A DNA stretch of 32,282 nt from contig NZ_MQTQ01000074.1 in NCBI RefSeq assembly GCF_020532805.1, forward strand, positions 108,349 through 140,630, read 5' to 3'. This document shows positions 8,091 to 16,756 of this stretch, in pieces (the first letter of the stretch is position 1; every line of letters begins with the position of its first letter). This stretch comes from Arthrobacter sp. SO5. Lineage in GTDB: Bacteria; Actinomycetota; Actinomycetes; Actinomycetales; Micrococcaceae. Both the position numbers and the translations under genes were made by a program. The notes under the pieces are model-generated. The model was not told where the DNA came from and did no database searches. It saw only the letters and a program-made list of their open reading frames with translations.

Positions 8091-8621
8091 TCAGCTCTGG
8101 TTGAAGAAGCTCGCCTGCGTCTCGCTGATTTTCTTGTCGTCGCCGATGACTTCTACATACGACGGCGAGAGCAGGAACACCTTGTTGGTGACGCGTTCGA
8201 TGCTCCCGCGCAGGCCGAAGACCAGCCCGGCGGAGAAGTCGACGAGCCGCTTGGCGTCGCCCTCACCCATGTCGGTGACGTTCATGATGACGGGGATCCC
8301 GTCACGGAAACTTTCACCGATGAGCTTGGCATCGTTGTAGGAACGCGGGTGGATCGTGGTGATCTGCCGGAGTCCGGTGTGCTCTTCGCGGCTTGATGCC
8401 GCTCGCTTGATGGGTGTCACAGGTGCGCGATATTCCTCTTCAGCGGCGTAGGGCGCTTCCCCTGGGGCCTCGCGGACGGGTGCCGGTGCACGGCGTTCCT
8501 CGCGGTCGTGCTCCATGGAATCGTCCTCATCCTTATGCGATGTGTGGTGCTCGGACTCGTAGTGTTCATCGCCATCGGCGAGCCCAAGATAGATCATTGT
8601 CTTGCGCAGAGCGCCGGCCAT
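8091..8621 (-). CDS. sepF: Cell division protein SepF
   Basis: SepF bundles FtsZ filaments and tethers them to the membrane; in actinobacteria, which lack FtsA, it is the principal anchor. The 176-residue protein begins with [14 protein letters not shown], the amphipathic membrane-binding helix region, followed by a charged disordered linker (about 15-82). The globular SepF domain (about 83-162) contains [30 protein letters not shown] and a late GLRGSIERV segment. GGAG lies a few bases upstream of ATG 8621. An 88-base gap separates it from the PLP-homeostasis gene. A weak promoter could lie there, but none is convincing. Its partner site is likely the FtsZ C-terminal tail DLDVPDFLK. Confidence 0.96.
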   Translation of the reverse strand: MAGALRKTMIYLGLADGDEHYESEHHTSHKDEDDSMEHDREERRAPAPVREAPGEAPYAAEEEYRAPVTPIKRAASSREEHTGLRQITTIHPRSYNDAKLIGESFRDGIPVIMNVTDMGEGDAKRLVDFSAGLVFGLRGSIERVTNKVFLLSPSYVEVIGDDKKISETQASFFNQS

Positions 8622-8709
8622 GGTCGACTCCTAATCGTGTCCTTAAGCGGGCCACTCAAGCGACCTGACAGCCTTGGAATCCCCGCCATTACCTTCCAAT
8701 ACGTTGAAC

Positions 8710-9471
8710 CTACCCCAACGCAGGACGCGGACCGAGAATATCGGAGCCAATGCGAAGGTGTGTCGCCCCGAAGCGGATCGCCGTTTCCAGGTCCTGGCTC
8801 ATGCCGGCGGAGATGCCGGTGGCGTCCGGATGGTCCGCGGTCAGCCCTGCGGAGACCTCCGCAAGTTTCCCGAACGCCACGACGGGATCGGCGCCGAGCG
8901 GGGCCACCGCCATGACGCCCGCCAGCCGGAGCCCTTCGGACTCCGCGAGCAGTCCGGCCAGCGCGGGGACGTCGGCTGGCCGGGCGCCGCCGCGGTGACC
9001 GTCGGCGTCGTCGTCGAGGCTGACCTGGATGAAGCACTCCAGCGGTGCACGTCCGGTGCGTTCATGTTCGGCCACCATCGCTTTGGCCAGGGCGCTGGCC
9101 AGCTGGAGCCGGTCCACGGAGTGCACCGCGTGGGCGTACTTGACGACGGACTTGGCCTTGTTACTTTGGAGCTGGCCGATGAAGTGCCAGCGGAGCTCCA
9201 GCCCGCGGAGCGCGGCCGCCTTTTCCGCGGCTTCCTGGTCCCGGTTCTCCCCGACGTCGGTAATGCCCAGGGACGCGAGCCGGCGGACGTCCTGGGCAGG
9301 ATGGAACTTGGTGACGACAATCAGCTGCGGCCGGTTCCCCGGCCGGCCGGCGGCAGCCACGGCACCGTCAACGCGGAGCCGGACGGCGGCCAGGCGCTCC
9401 CGGAGCTCGTCGAGGCGGGGATCAGGTCCCGGACCTGCTCCGGACGCCCGGCCCGCTTCAGCCTCATTCAT
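8710..9471 (-). CDS. PLP homeostasis protein, YggS/PLPBP family
   Basis: This 253-residue protein belongs to the alanine racemase-like fold YggS family, which binds pyridoxal 5'-phosphate and buffers its level without known catalysis. The PLP lysine is K55 in LIVVTKFHP. Other family marks are DVGENRDQE, WHFIGQLQSNK and the late GMSQDLETAI and THLRIGSDI segments. The frame stays open upstream through the neighbouring gene, but ATG 9471 gives the normal length and creates an eight-base overlap with pgeF (ATGAATGA), arguing for coupled translation. The pgeF-yggS-sepF order is typical of Gram-positive division clusters. The first 20 residues are a variable Gly/Pro-rich head. Confidence 0.94.
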   Translation of the reverse strand: MNEAEAGRASGAGPGPDPRLDELRERLAAVRLRVDGAVAAAGRPGNRPQLIVVTKFHPAQDVRRLASLGITDVGENRDQEAAEKAAALRGLELRWHFIGQLQSNKAKSVVKYAHAVHSVDRLQLASALAKAMVAEHERTGRAPLECFIQVSLDDDADGHRGGARPADVPALAGLLAESEGLRLAGVMAVAPLGADPVVAFGKLAEVSAGLTADHPDATGISAGMSQDLETAIRFGATHLRIGSDILGPRPALG

Positions 9472-10201
9472 GGCTGCCCGCCTGGCTCCCGGCCCAGACG
9501 AGGCCCGCGAACCGTCCGGTGCGGTTGTTGCGGCGGTAGGAGAACAGGTTCCCGTCCTCCAGCGTGCAGCCGCCGGAGTATTCGATTCCGACCCCGTCGG
9601 CCCGCAGCTGGCTGCGGACTCCGGCCGGCAGGTCCAGCCCCGGCGTACCCCGCGAGGTGATGGCCCAGGTAGCCGGGACGGCCGCGGCGACGTCGGCACG
9701 CATCCGCTCCGGGACCTCGTAGCAGCTCCCGCAGATGGACGGGCCGATCCACGCGCTGAGCCGTTCGGCTCCGAGCACACGCATCCGTGCCACGGCCGCC
9801 GGCACAACGCCGGAGGCGACGCCGGGCCGGCCGGCATGCACCGCGGCCAGGACCGGGAATCCCCCGGGATTCCCGTCCCCCGGCTCCCCCACGAGGACAA
9901 TCGGGACGCAGTCGGCCACCATGACGGCGAGCGGCTCACCGCGGGACACCAGGGCGTCCGCCGTCGGGGCCCCGGCTCCCGCCGCCACGGGTCCGGTGCC
10001 GACGGTGGCAACGTCGTTGCCGTGGACCTGGTTCATGTACTGGAAACGCCGGGAGCCGAGGCCCGCTGCCTGTTCGAGCTCGCCGCGGCGGTGCAGGACC
10101 TCCGCCGGATCGTCGCCCACATGCAGCGCCAGGTTGCCGGCTGCGGCGTCGGTAAAGGCAACCCAGACGCCGGAACGGACTTCGGCCCGCCACGAGAACA
10201 C
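9464..10201 (-). CDS. pgeF: Peptidoglycan editing factor PgeF (YfiH, laccase-domain family)
   Basis: YfiH/PgeF proteins are zinc-dependent hydrolases; E. coli PgeF removes wrongly incorporated amino acids from UDP-MurNAc precursors, and the old name is polyphenol oxidoreductase. The 245-residue protein has the metal-binding set H60 (in QVHGND), C98 (in ADCVPIVL) and H122 (in VHAGRPG). The last motif is HAGWRG in many bacteria; the change to HAGRPG spares the histidine. The start is GTG 10201, with a weak GGGCGG upstream. It lies just after the ftsZ terminator, so it needs its own promoter or readthrough. It overlaps the following gene by eight bases. Confidence 0.92.
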   Translation of the reverse strand: MFSWRAEVRSGVWVAFTDAAAGNLALHVGDDPAEVLHRRGELEQAAGLGSRRFQYMNQVHGNDVATVGTGPVAAGAGAPTADALVSRGEPLAVMVADCVPIVLVGEPGDGNPGGFPVLAAVHAGRPGVASGVVPAAVARMRVLGAERLSAWIGPSICGSCYEVPERMRADVAAAVPATWAITSRGTPGLDLPAGVRSQLRADGVGIEYSGGCTLEDGNLFSYRRNNRTGRFAGLVWAGSQAGSHE

Positions 10202-10254
10202 TCAGAACACCGCCCAATTCTTTTGCAACTGCTTGTTTCAGAACTGCGATCCTA

Positions 10255-10298
10255 ACAAAAAACACCATGGCACCGCCGGGCGGCGGTGCCATGGTGTT
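10255..10298 (-). terminator. Strong rho-independent terminator after ftsZ
   Basis: A perfect 17-base stem, arms 10261-10277 and 10282-10298, encloses a four-base loop. On the minus strand the distal arm runs into six T's (10262-10257, overlapping the stem end) followed by GTTAGG. It lies 20 bases past the ftsZ stop and closes the ftsZ transcript before pgeF. Confidence 0.93.
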
Positions 10299-10317
10299 CG
10301 CGGATCTACGCCGGGAG

Positions 10318-11535
10318 CTACTTCAGGAAGTCAGGGACATCCAGGTCGTCCGAGTGGCGGCCGGACAAATCCGGCTCCACGACGGAGGGCAGCTCAGCGT
10401 CGAAGCCGGAGTCCGCCGGGACGGCGGAGGGACGCTGCTGGCCCCAGCCGCCGTAGCCGGACGCACCGACCGTGGCGTGCAGCGGCTGGACGTGCGGCGC
10501 CTGCGCCGGGGCCGGGACTGCGGCCGTGGCTGCCGGACGCTGCGGCGCCGCCTGCGGGAGGGACTGGTCCATGGACGGCGAGGTGGCCTTGACGTCGTCG
10601 AAGCCGGCAGCGATGACCGTGACGCGGGCCTCGTCACCGAGGGCGTCGTCAATGACGGCACCGAAGATGATGTTGGCCTCGGGGTGGGCGACTTCCTGGA
10701 CCAGGCGTGCCGCCTCGTTGATCTCGAACAGGCCGAGGTCCGAGCCGCCCTGGATGGACAGCAGGACGCCGTGGGCGCCGTCGATCGATGCCTCCAGCAG
10801 CGGTGAGGCAATGGCAAGTTCGGCAGCCTTGACGGCGCGGTCTTCGCCCCGTGCGGAGCCGATGCCCATCAGCGCGGACCCTGCGCCCTGCATGACCGAC
10901 TTGACGTCGGCGAAGTCGAGGTTGATCAGGCCCGGGGTGGTGATCAGGTCGGTGATGCCCTGGACACCGGACAGCAGGACCTGGTCGGCGGAACGGAACG
11001 CGTCAAGGACGGAGACGTTGCGGTCGCTGATGGAGAGCAGACGGTCATTGGGGATGACGATCAGCGTGTCGACTTCATCGCGGAGGGCGTCGATGCCGGC
11101 CTCGGCGGAACCGGCGCGGCGGCGGCCTTCGAAGGTGAAGGGGCGGGTCACGACGCCGATGGTCAGCGCGCCGAGCGAGCGGGCGATGCGGGCGACGACG
11201 GGCGCGCCACCGGTACCGGTGCCGCCGCCTTCGCCGGCGGTGACGAAGACCATGTCCGCGCCGCGGATGACCTCCTCGATTTCCTCGGCGTGGTCCTCGG
11301 CAGCCTGCCTGCCCACCTCCGGGTTCGCACCGGCTCCCAGGCCGCGCGTCAGCTCACGCCCGATGTCGAGTTTGACGTCAGCATCGCTCATCAACAATGC
11401 CTGCGCATCGGTGTTGACTGCGATGAATTCGACGCCGCGAAGACCGACCTCGATCATGCGGTTGACTGCGTTCACGCCACCGCCGCCGATGCCGACGACC
11501 TTGATGACGGCCAAGTAATTCTGCGGAGCTGCCAC
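10318..11535 (-). CDS. ftsZ: Cell division GTPase FtsZ
   Basis: FtsZ is the tubulin-like GTPase that polymerises into the division ring. The 405-residue protein shows [13 protein letters not shown] (16-28), the tubulin signature GGGTGTGG (103-110) and the T7-loop region with [12 protein letters not shown] Gln/Pro/Ala-rich linker (about 325-395) leads to the C-terminal peptide DLDVPDFLK, the docking site for SepF and FtsW in actinobacteria. Translation starts at GTG 11535, preceded by AAGGGA about eight bases upstream. A 210-base gap separates it from ftsQ and contains a notable dyad, and a strong terminator follows, so ftsZ probably forms its own transcription unit besides readthrough from the dcw operon. 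Confidence 0.98.
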   Translation of the reverse strand: MAAPQNYLAVIKVVGIGGGGVNAVNRMIEVGLRGVEFIAVNTDAQALLMSDADVKLDIGRELTRGLGAGANPEVGRQAAEDHAEEIEEVIRGADMVFVTAGEGGGTGTGGAPVVARIARSLGALTIGVVTRPFTFEGRRRAGSAEAGIDALRDEVDTLIVIPNDRLLSISDRNVSVLDAFRSADQVLLSGVQGITDLITTPGLINLDFADVKSVMQGAGSALMGIGSARGEDRAVKAAELAIASPLLEASIDGAHGVLLSIQGGSDLGLFEINEAARLVQEVAHPEANIIFGAVIDDALGDEARVTVIAAGFDDVKATSPSMDQSLPQAAPQRPAATAAVPAPAQAPHVQPLHATVGASGYGGWGQQRPSAVPADSGFDAELPSVVEPDLSGRHSDDLDVPDFLK

Positions 11536-11610
11536 GTTACGTGTCCCTTGTTCGTGTTCTGTTGCTTCTATTGCGAAAACTGATGGAGTCGGGCTTGAAG
11601 CTTTGAACCC

Positions 11611-11643
11611 TAACCTTCGAGTTGAAGGTTATAGTTATGTCAA
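11611..11643 (-). promoter_or_regulatory. Dyad with adjacent TTGACA upstream of ftsZ
   Basis: Arms TAACCTTC (11611-11618) and GAAGGTTA (11624-11631) are perfect 8-base complements around GAGTT. On the minus strand TTGACA (11643-11638) lies six bases before the dyad. No good -10 lies at 17-18 bases, so the arrangement recalls promoters in which an activator binds the spacer. It sits 76-108 bases upstream of the ftsZ GTG. Confidence 0.5.
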
Positions 11644-11745
11644 GTAACTCATGACTGTGACGCTATTTCCTATGCTGAGGACATTCAATAACCGCGGCCG
11701 CGTGTCGCAGGAATACCGGTGAAATAGCCTCGGATTGTGGTGCTG

Positions 11746-12651
11746 CTATCGGGTGACCGGGTGCCGCGGCACGCTGACGTCGTACACCCGGACCGGGTTC
11801 TTCGGGTCGGCGGGGGCCTTCAGGAGGGCTGCGAGGACCTTCGCCTTGAGCTCCTTCTCCCCCGCGTTCCCCCAGACGATCATCTGGCCGTCAACGAGTT
11901 TAAGTTCGACGGCGTCGGCCGACTTTGCCGAGGCATCCGAAAGTCTGGCGAGCACGTCGGCCGGCAGCGCGCCGAGAACCGCTGTGATGGCCTGGAACAG
12001 GTCCTTGGACAGCGCGCCGTCCCCGCCGTTGATCACCGGCAGCGGGACCGAGGCGGCGTCAGCGGTGGTACCGAGCTGAACGCCGTCGACGTCGACCAGC
12101 CCGAATCCGGCGCCCTGTTTGACCAGTGCCACGGGAACGCGTTCCGTGACGTGGATCTGTAACACCGAAGGCGGCCGGGCCTGCGTGCTGACGTCCTTGA
12201 CCTGGACCAGGGGCTGCAGGAGCGCGGCGACGTCCTCCTCGCTGATCTGCGGCAGCGGTTTTCCCTGCAACGGGGCGAGGGCCGCCTGGACCTGGTCTGC
12301 GGTCAGCATCTTCGTGCCCTCGACCGATATGGTCCGAAGTGCCAGCACGGGTGAATAGACGGCCGCGGCCACGATCCCGGCGACCAGCGCCGCGAGGACG
12401 CCGATAGTACCCAGGAGGATCCGCTTGCGCCGCTTGGCCTTGGGCTCGGGGAAGGACAGCACATTGCCGCGCTCCCGGGCCGGGATGCTGGCGCCGGAAT
12501 CGGCCTTGGAGGCCGAGATGACCTCCGGCCGCTGGCCGGTGGACCGGCCCGCTCCTGGGCCTGCTCCTGGGTCTGCTCCTGAGCCTGCGTCTGCGGGCGT
12601 GGCGCCGCGCCGGGGGCCCGCCTTGTAGCTGGGGCGGCGTGTACTAGGCAT
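11746..12651 (-). CDS. ftsQ: Cell division protein FtsQ (POTRA domain)
   Basis: FtsQ is a bitopic membrane protein linking early and late divisome proteins. The 301-residue protein has a long basic, Pro/Gly/Ala-rich cytoplasmic head (1-76), one membrane helix (about 78-100), an extracytoplasmic POTRA domain starting at LRTISVEGTKMLTADQV (105-121) and a beta domain to the end. ATG 12651 is chosen because it overlaps the murC stop by eight bases (ATGCCTAG). In-frame upstream starts would intrude further into murC. The head contains a DNA-level 12-base tandem repeat that encodes Gly/Ala/Pro tetrapeptides. It follows murC directly and is the last gene before ftsZ. Confidence 0.94.
   Translation of the reverse strand: MPSTRRPSYKAGPRRGATPADAGSGADPGAGPGAGRSTGQRPEVISASKADSGASIPARERGNVLSFPEPKAKRRKRILLGTIGVLAALVAGIVAAAVYSPVLALRTISVEGTKMLTADQVQAALAPLQGKPLPQISEEDVAALLQPLVQVKDVSTQARPPSVLQIHVTERVPVALVKQGAGFGLVDVDGVQLGTTADAASVPLPVINGGDGALSKDLFQAITAVLGALPADVLARLSDASAKSADAVELKLVDGQMIVWGNAGEKELKAKVLAALLKAPADPKNPVRVYDVSVPRHPVTR
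12551..12586 (-). repeat. Three 12-base tandem repeats inside ftsQ
   Basis: GCTCCTGGGCCT, GCTCCTGGGTCT and GCTCCTGAGCCT follow each other without gaps on the plus strand, with one or two differences each. They are in frame and encode a Gly/Ala/Pro-rich part of the FtsQ cytoplasmic head, so copy-number change would lengthen the linker without a frameshift. Confidence 0.8.
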
Positions 12652-14077
12652 CGGGAACACTCTCAACCGGCGCACTGGCGTTGAGTGCCTCGACGATCAC
12701 CGGGCCGTAGGCCGTGACGTCGCCGGCTCCGACCGTCAGTACGACGTCCCCCGGGCCGGCAGCGGCCAGAACGGCTGCTACGGCCTCCTGGTCCGCTCCG
12801 ACCAGCCTGCCGCCGGCGCCCAGGTGGGCTGCGATCAGTTGGCTGCTGACACCCGGGATCGGGTCCTCCCGGGCCGGATAGATGTCCAGGACCAGCGCAG
12901 TGTCGGCGGCATTGAGCGCCGTCGCAAATTCGCGGGCGAACTCACGGGTCCGGGAGAACAGGTGCGGCTGGAAGAGCACGTGCACCTTGTGGCCGCCGGC
13001 GACGGAGCGTGCGGCCGACAGGGCGGCCCGCACCTCGGTGGGGTGATGGGCGTAGTCGTCGTAGACGCGCACGCCGCGGCCCTGACCCTTGAATTCGAAG
13101 CGCCGGGAGGCGCCCGAGAAGTGCGCCAGGGCAGCTGCCGCGGCTTCGGGGTCGACGCCGAGTTCGAGGGCGACGGCGAACGCTGCAGCGGCGTTGAGCG
13201 CGTTGTGCCGGCCGGGAACGTGAAGGTCCAGGGCGAAGCGTCCCGCAGGGGTGGTGATCGAGACGTCGCCGGGGCCACCGTCGTGCAGCGTGAGCTGCGC
13301 GTCCCCTGCGGTCCCGTAGAGGACCACGCGGGTGTTTCCCCGCTCGAGGGTGCGCCGCGCCAAGGCCCGGGCGCCGTCGTCGTCGGCACAGGCAACAAGG
13401 ACACCGCCGGCCGGCAGCAGTTCGGTGAAGCGGTCGAAGGATTCGTAGACGGCTTCGGCGGTGCCGTAGTAGTCCAGGTGGTCCGGTTCGACGTTGGTCA
13501 CGACGGCGATCTGCGGCCGGTAGTTCAGGAATGAGCCGTCGGACTCGTCGGCCTCCGCCACGAAGACCGGTGTGCTGCCGCTGGCGGCGTTGACGCCCAG
13601 CGCCGGAACGTTGGCCCCGATCGCGAAGGAGGGATCCAGGCCGGCGCCCTGCAGGAGCACGGTGATCATCGACGTCGTGGTGGACTTGCCGTGGGTGCCG
13701 GCGACGGTCACCACTGTGTCCTCCGCCATGGTTGCTGCCAGGGCTTCGGAGCGGTGCAGCACGGGCAGGCCGGCGGCTCGCGCGGCGGCCAGTTCGGGGT
13801 TGTCCTGCCGGATCGCTGAGCCGGCGACCACGGTCTGCGCGTCGCGCAGGTTGGCGGCGTCATAGCCTACGCAGATCCGGGCGCCGGCGGCGGCAAGGTC
13901 GGCCATGACGGGCAGGTCTTTGGCGTCGGAGCCGCTGACCGGCACGCCGCGCGCCACCATAATGCGGGCGACGGCGGACATACCGACGCCGCCGATGCCG
14001 ATGAAATGCACCCTGCCGAGGGATGCCTGCGTACGGGCAGCCTTCGGGGCGGAGTGCTGGTTTTCGGGCTGGGTCAT
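12644..14077 (-). CDS. murC: UDP-N-acetylmuramate--L-alanine ligase
   Basis: MurC adds the first residue, L-alanine, to UDP-MurNAc using ATP in the cytoplasm. The 477-residue protein has the N-terminal Rossmann motif HFIGIGGVGMSAVA (24-37), the Mur-ligase ATP loop GTHGKST (127-133) and EADESDGSFLNY in the central domain. VYDDYAHHPTEV opens the C-terminal domain region, as usual in MurC. The length is normal. It starts at ATG 14077, four bases after the murG stop, and overlaps ftsQ by eight bases, consistent with one dcw transcript. Confidence 0.97.
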   Translation of the reverse strand: MTQPENQHSAPKAARTQASLGRVHFIGIGGVGMSAVARIMVARGVPVSGSDAKDLPVMADLAAAGARICVGYDAANLRDAQTVVAGSAIRQDNPELAAARAAGLPVLHRSEALAATMAEDTVVTVAGTHGKSTTTSMITVLLQGAGLDPSFAIGANVPALGVNAASGSTPVFVAEADESDGSFLNYRPQIAVVTNVEPDHLDYYGTAEAVYESFDRFTELLPAGGVLVACADDDGARALARRTLERGNTRVVLYGTAGDAQLTLHDGGPGDVSITTPAGRFALDLHVPGRHNALNAAAAFAVALELGVDPEAAAAALAHFSGASRRFEFKGQGRGVRVYDDYAHHPTEVRAALSAARSVAGGHKVHVLFQPHLFSRTREFAREFATALNAADTALVLDIYPAREDPIPGVSSQLIAAHLGAGGRLVGADQEAVAAVLAAAGPGDVVLTVGAGDVTAYGPVIVEALNASAPVESVPDA

Positions 14078-14081
14078 GGCG

Positions 14082-15254
14082 TTAGCGCTTCCTGCCGTGC
14101 TGTTTCACGGACTTTGCCTTCGGGGAGGCGGCCTTTGGGGAGGCGGACCTGTCGTGATCTGCAGCTTCGAGGACGAGCTCCGCCATGCGCCGGTCCGCGT
14201 TGCGGATACCCAGCTGGCGGGAGCTGGCCGACATCCGGGCGAGCCTGTCCGGGTCTTGTACCAGCGCGATGATGTGGTCCCTGACCCAGCCGGGGGTAAA
14301 CGCCGTGTCCGCCACGATCAGCGCCCCTCCGGCCGCTACCAGGCCGGCTGCGTTGAGCGCCTGCTCGCCGTTGCCGACCGGCAGCGGGACGAAGACCGCG
14401 GGGACACCGACGGCGGCGACCTCGCACACGGTTGCGGCGCCGGACCGGGCCAGCAGCAGGTCCGCGGCAGCGTAGACGGTTTCCATGCCGTCCACGTACT
14501 CCACCTGCCGGTAGCCGGGGGCGGCGAGGGGGGCCCCGTCGGCGTCGTGGACAGCCTTGCCGCGGCCGGTGATGTGCAGGATCTGGATGCCTGCCCCGGC
14601 GAGGGCCCCGACGGAGGCTGTAAGGGTGCGGTTGATGCTCTGCGCGCCCGAGGAGCCGCCGGTGACAATCAGGGTGGGCCTCTCAGGGTCCAGTCCGAGC
14701 GCCGTGCGGGCCGCGGCCCGGGCCGCCGACCGGTCCAGTCCGGAGATCCCGGGGCGCATCGGCATGCCCACGTGCCGGGCCCCGGCGAGCCTGGTCCCGG
14801 CGAAGGCCACGGCGACCTGCCCGCCCAGCAGCGCTCCCACGCGGTTCGCCAGCCCGGGACGGGCGTTGGCTTCATGGATCACGATCGGGATCTTCCGCCG
14901 CCAGGCGGCGAGGTACATCGGTGTGCACACATAGCCTCCGACGCCGACCAGGACGTCGGCCTCGGCCTCGTCGAGGATGGCCCCGGCCTGCCTTACCGCC
15001 CCGGCCAGCCGGCCGGGGAGCCGCAGCAGGTCCAGTGATGGCCTGCGCGGGAACGGAACCCGGCTGATGGTGGCGAGGTCCAGGCCGGCGGCCGGAACCA
15101 GGCGGGCTTCCATGCCTGCCGGTGTGCCGACCGCGAGGAGCCGCGCGTCGGGGCGGGCATCCCGGACCGCGCTGGCGATGGCCAGGAGCGGGCTGATGTG
15201 CCCGGCTGTTCCGCCGCCGGCTAGGACGACTGACAAAGACGGTTCGGTGTGCAT
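14082..15254 (-). CDS. murG: Lipid II synthase MurG (UDP-GlcNAc transferase)
   Basis: MurG transfers GlcNAc from UDP-GlcNAc to lipid I, making lipid II on the inner membrane face. The 390-residue GT28 glycosyltransferase shows [12 protein letters not shown] (11-22) in the N domain and [12 protein letters not shown] at the start of the C domain, both family glycine loops. The ATRSGAAT-like loop appears as [12 protein letters not shown]. The protein ends in a basic tail of about 20 residues with two SPKA units, encoded by a 15-base tandem repeat, which is unusual for the family and resembles the tail of its neighbour FtsW. It starts at ATG 15254, six bases after the ftsW stop. Confidence 0.97.
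   Translation of the reverse strand: MHTEPSLSVVLAGGGTAGHISPLLAIASAVRDARPDARLLAVGTPAGMEARLVPAAGLDLATISRVPFPRRPSLDLLRLPGRLAGAVRQAGAILDEAEADVLVGVGGYVCTPMYLAAWRRKIPIVIHEANARPGLANRVGALLGGQVAVAFAGTRLAGARHVGMPMRPGISGLDRSAARAAARTALGLDPERPTLIVTGGSSGAQSINRTLTASVGALAGAGIQILHITGRGKAVHDADGAPLAAPGYRQVEYVDGMETVYAAADLLLARSGAATVCEVAAVGVPAVFVPLPVGNGEQALNAAGLVAAGGALIVADTAFTPGWVRDHIIALVQDPDRLARMSASSRQLGIRNADRRMAELVLEAADHDRSASPKAASPKAKSVKQHGRKR
14119..14148 (-). repeat. 15-base tandem repeat at the 3' end of murG
   Basis: Two adjacent 15-base units (14119-14133 and 14134-14148) differ at two positions. They are in frame and encode consecutive [10 protein letters not shown]-like segments of the basic MurG tail. 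Confidence 0.7.
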
Positions 15255-15260
15255 GGTGGC

Positions 15261-16754
15261 CTATTTACGCTTTCGTGCGGGATTCTTGGGGGACGGGATC
15301 TTGGCGGACGGGACCCTGGCAGCTGAAGGTTTGGCCGCAGCGGCCGGGGACTTCGGGTTGGCCGCGGCGGCCGCGGACTTCGGGTACGCCGGGGACTTCG
15401 GGGGTGTGGTGCTGCCGAACTTCTTCCGGAGGGTCTTGGCCAGCGCGGCCGGACCGAACCGGAACATCCGCTGGGGCTGGATACCGGGCGCCATCTGCGC
15501 CCGGGCCAGTGACAAGACTACGCCGATGGCGCACAGCGACATGAGCAGCGCGGAGCCGCCGTAGGAGATGAACGGCAGCGGGATCCCCACGACGGGGGCC
15601 AGGCCGGTGACGACGGCCATGTTGACGGTGGCCTGGCCGAGCAGCCAGACCATGATGGTGCCGGCGAGGACTCGGTGGAACATGTCCTTTTGCGCCACCA
15701 CCACGCGGTAGATGGCGGTGCCGAGGATGCCGAACAGCACCAGCACCACGAGGGTGCCGACGAGCCCGAGTTCCTCGCCGATGATGGCAAAGATGAAGTC
15801 GTTGTGGGCTTCCGGAATCCAGCTGTACTTCTGCCGGCTCTGGCCCAGCCCCACCCCGAACCAGCCGCCCGAGGCGAGCCCGTAAATACCGTTGGTGGAC
15901 TGGTAGTTCACATCCGAGCCGTCGGCGCAGGTCTGGCCGGTCCAAGAGAGGATGCGGCACACCCGGTTGGGGCTGGTAATGGCGAGGACGGCCGTGGCGG
16001 CACCGAGCACCAGCCCGGCAATGCCGAACACATACAGCCGGACGCCCGCGAAGAAGAGTGCCGCGGCCGTGATCATCATGACGATCATGGCAGTGCCGAG
16101 GTCGTTGCCGGCAAGAATGAGGCCGATCACCAGCACGGCGACCGGTGCCACCGGGACCAGGGCGTGCTTTGACTGGCTGAGCAGCTTCGACTTGGCCCCG
16201 AGCACCGTGGCCATCCAGAGTGCGAGGGCCAGCTTGGCAGCTTCGGAGGGCTGGAACGTGAAGGGCCCGACGTCGATCCAGTTCTGGTTGCCGAGGGCAC
16301 TGCGCCCCACGAGGAGCACCAGCACGAGCAGGACCAGGGCGAGGGCGATGGCGAGCCAGGCGAAGCGCTTAAGCCAGACGACATTGACCCGGGAGAGCAG
16401 GAACATGCCGAAAACCCCGATCGCCGCGAACATGCCTTGCTTGAGCGCCGCCGAATACGGCGATTCTCCGGCGGCGATGGCTTCCACGCTCGATGCCGAG
16501 AGCACCATCATGATGCCGATGGCGGTCAGGGCAAGGGTGGAGCCAAGGATCAGGTAGTAGGTGGATCCGTTGCGGGACTTCCCGGTCCCCTCCAGGCCGG
16601 ACCAGAATCCCCGGTACCAGCCGCGGACCTTGCCGGCGGCGTACTGCGGACCTGCCGGCGGCCGTGGAACTTGGGCAGTGCCGGATACCGTCCCGGCCCC
16701 TGCTCTTCCTGCGGCCGGCTTGGCCGCCGGGGGGCGTGTGGGCGCGCTGACCAT
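15261..16754 (-). CDS. ftsW: Septal peptidoglycan glycosyltransferase FtsW
   Basis: FtsW is the SEDS-family glycosyltransferase that polymerises lipid II at the septum together with FtsI. The 497-residue protein has about ten hydrophobic helices between residues 65 and 430. Family motifs include NQNWIDVGPFTFQPSEAAKLAL, cited in part, the large extracytoplasmic loop with SGGWFGVGLGQS, EAHNDFIFAIIGEELG and PFISYGGSALL near the last helices. A basic Pro/Lys/Ser/Ala tail of 58 residues (440-497), with repeated PKSP-type units, follows the last helix. The N-terminal 60 residues are also low complexity. It starts at ATG 16754, two bases after the murD stop. Confidence 0.96.
   Translation of the reverse strand: MVSAPTRPPAAKPAAGRAGAGTVSGTAQVPRPPAGPQYAAGKVRGWYRGFWSGLEGTGKSRNGSTYYLILGSTLALTAIGIMMVLSASSVEAIAAGESPYSAALKQGMFAAIGVFGMFLLSRVNVVWLKRFAWLAIALALVLLVLVLLVGRSALGNQNWIDVGPFTFQPSEAAKLALALWMATVLGAKSKLLSQSKHALVPVAPVAVLVIGLILAGNDLGTAMIVMMITAAALFFAGVRLYVFGIAGLVLGAATAVLAITSPNRVCRILSWTGQTCADGSDVNYQSTNGIYGLASGGWFGVGLGQSRQKYSWIPEAHNDFIFAIIGEELGLVGTLVVLVLFGILGTAIYRVVVAQKDMFHRVLAGTIMVWLLGQATVNMAVVTGLAPVVGIPLPFISYGGSALLMSLCAIGVVLSLARAQMAPGIQPQRMFRFGPAALAKTLRKKFGSTTPPKSPAYPKSAAAAANPKSPAAAAKPSAARVPSAKIPSPKNPARKRK
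15348..15402 (-). repeat. Repeated GGACTTCGGG units encoding the FtsW tail
   Basis: The 10-mer GGACTTCGGG occurs at 15348-15357, 15375-15384 and 15393-15402. The spacings of 27 and 18 bases are multiples of nine, so the repeats keep frame. They encode the PKSP/PKS units of the C-terminal tail, separated by alanine-rich stretches. Confidence 0.7.
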
Positions 16755-16756
16755 TG

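Noticed and set aside
9472..10011. Upstream extension of the PLP-homeostasis gene by 180 codons
   Set aside because: The extension overlaps pgeF in another frame. The YggS family begins near residue 20 of the shorter form.
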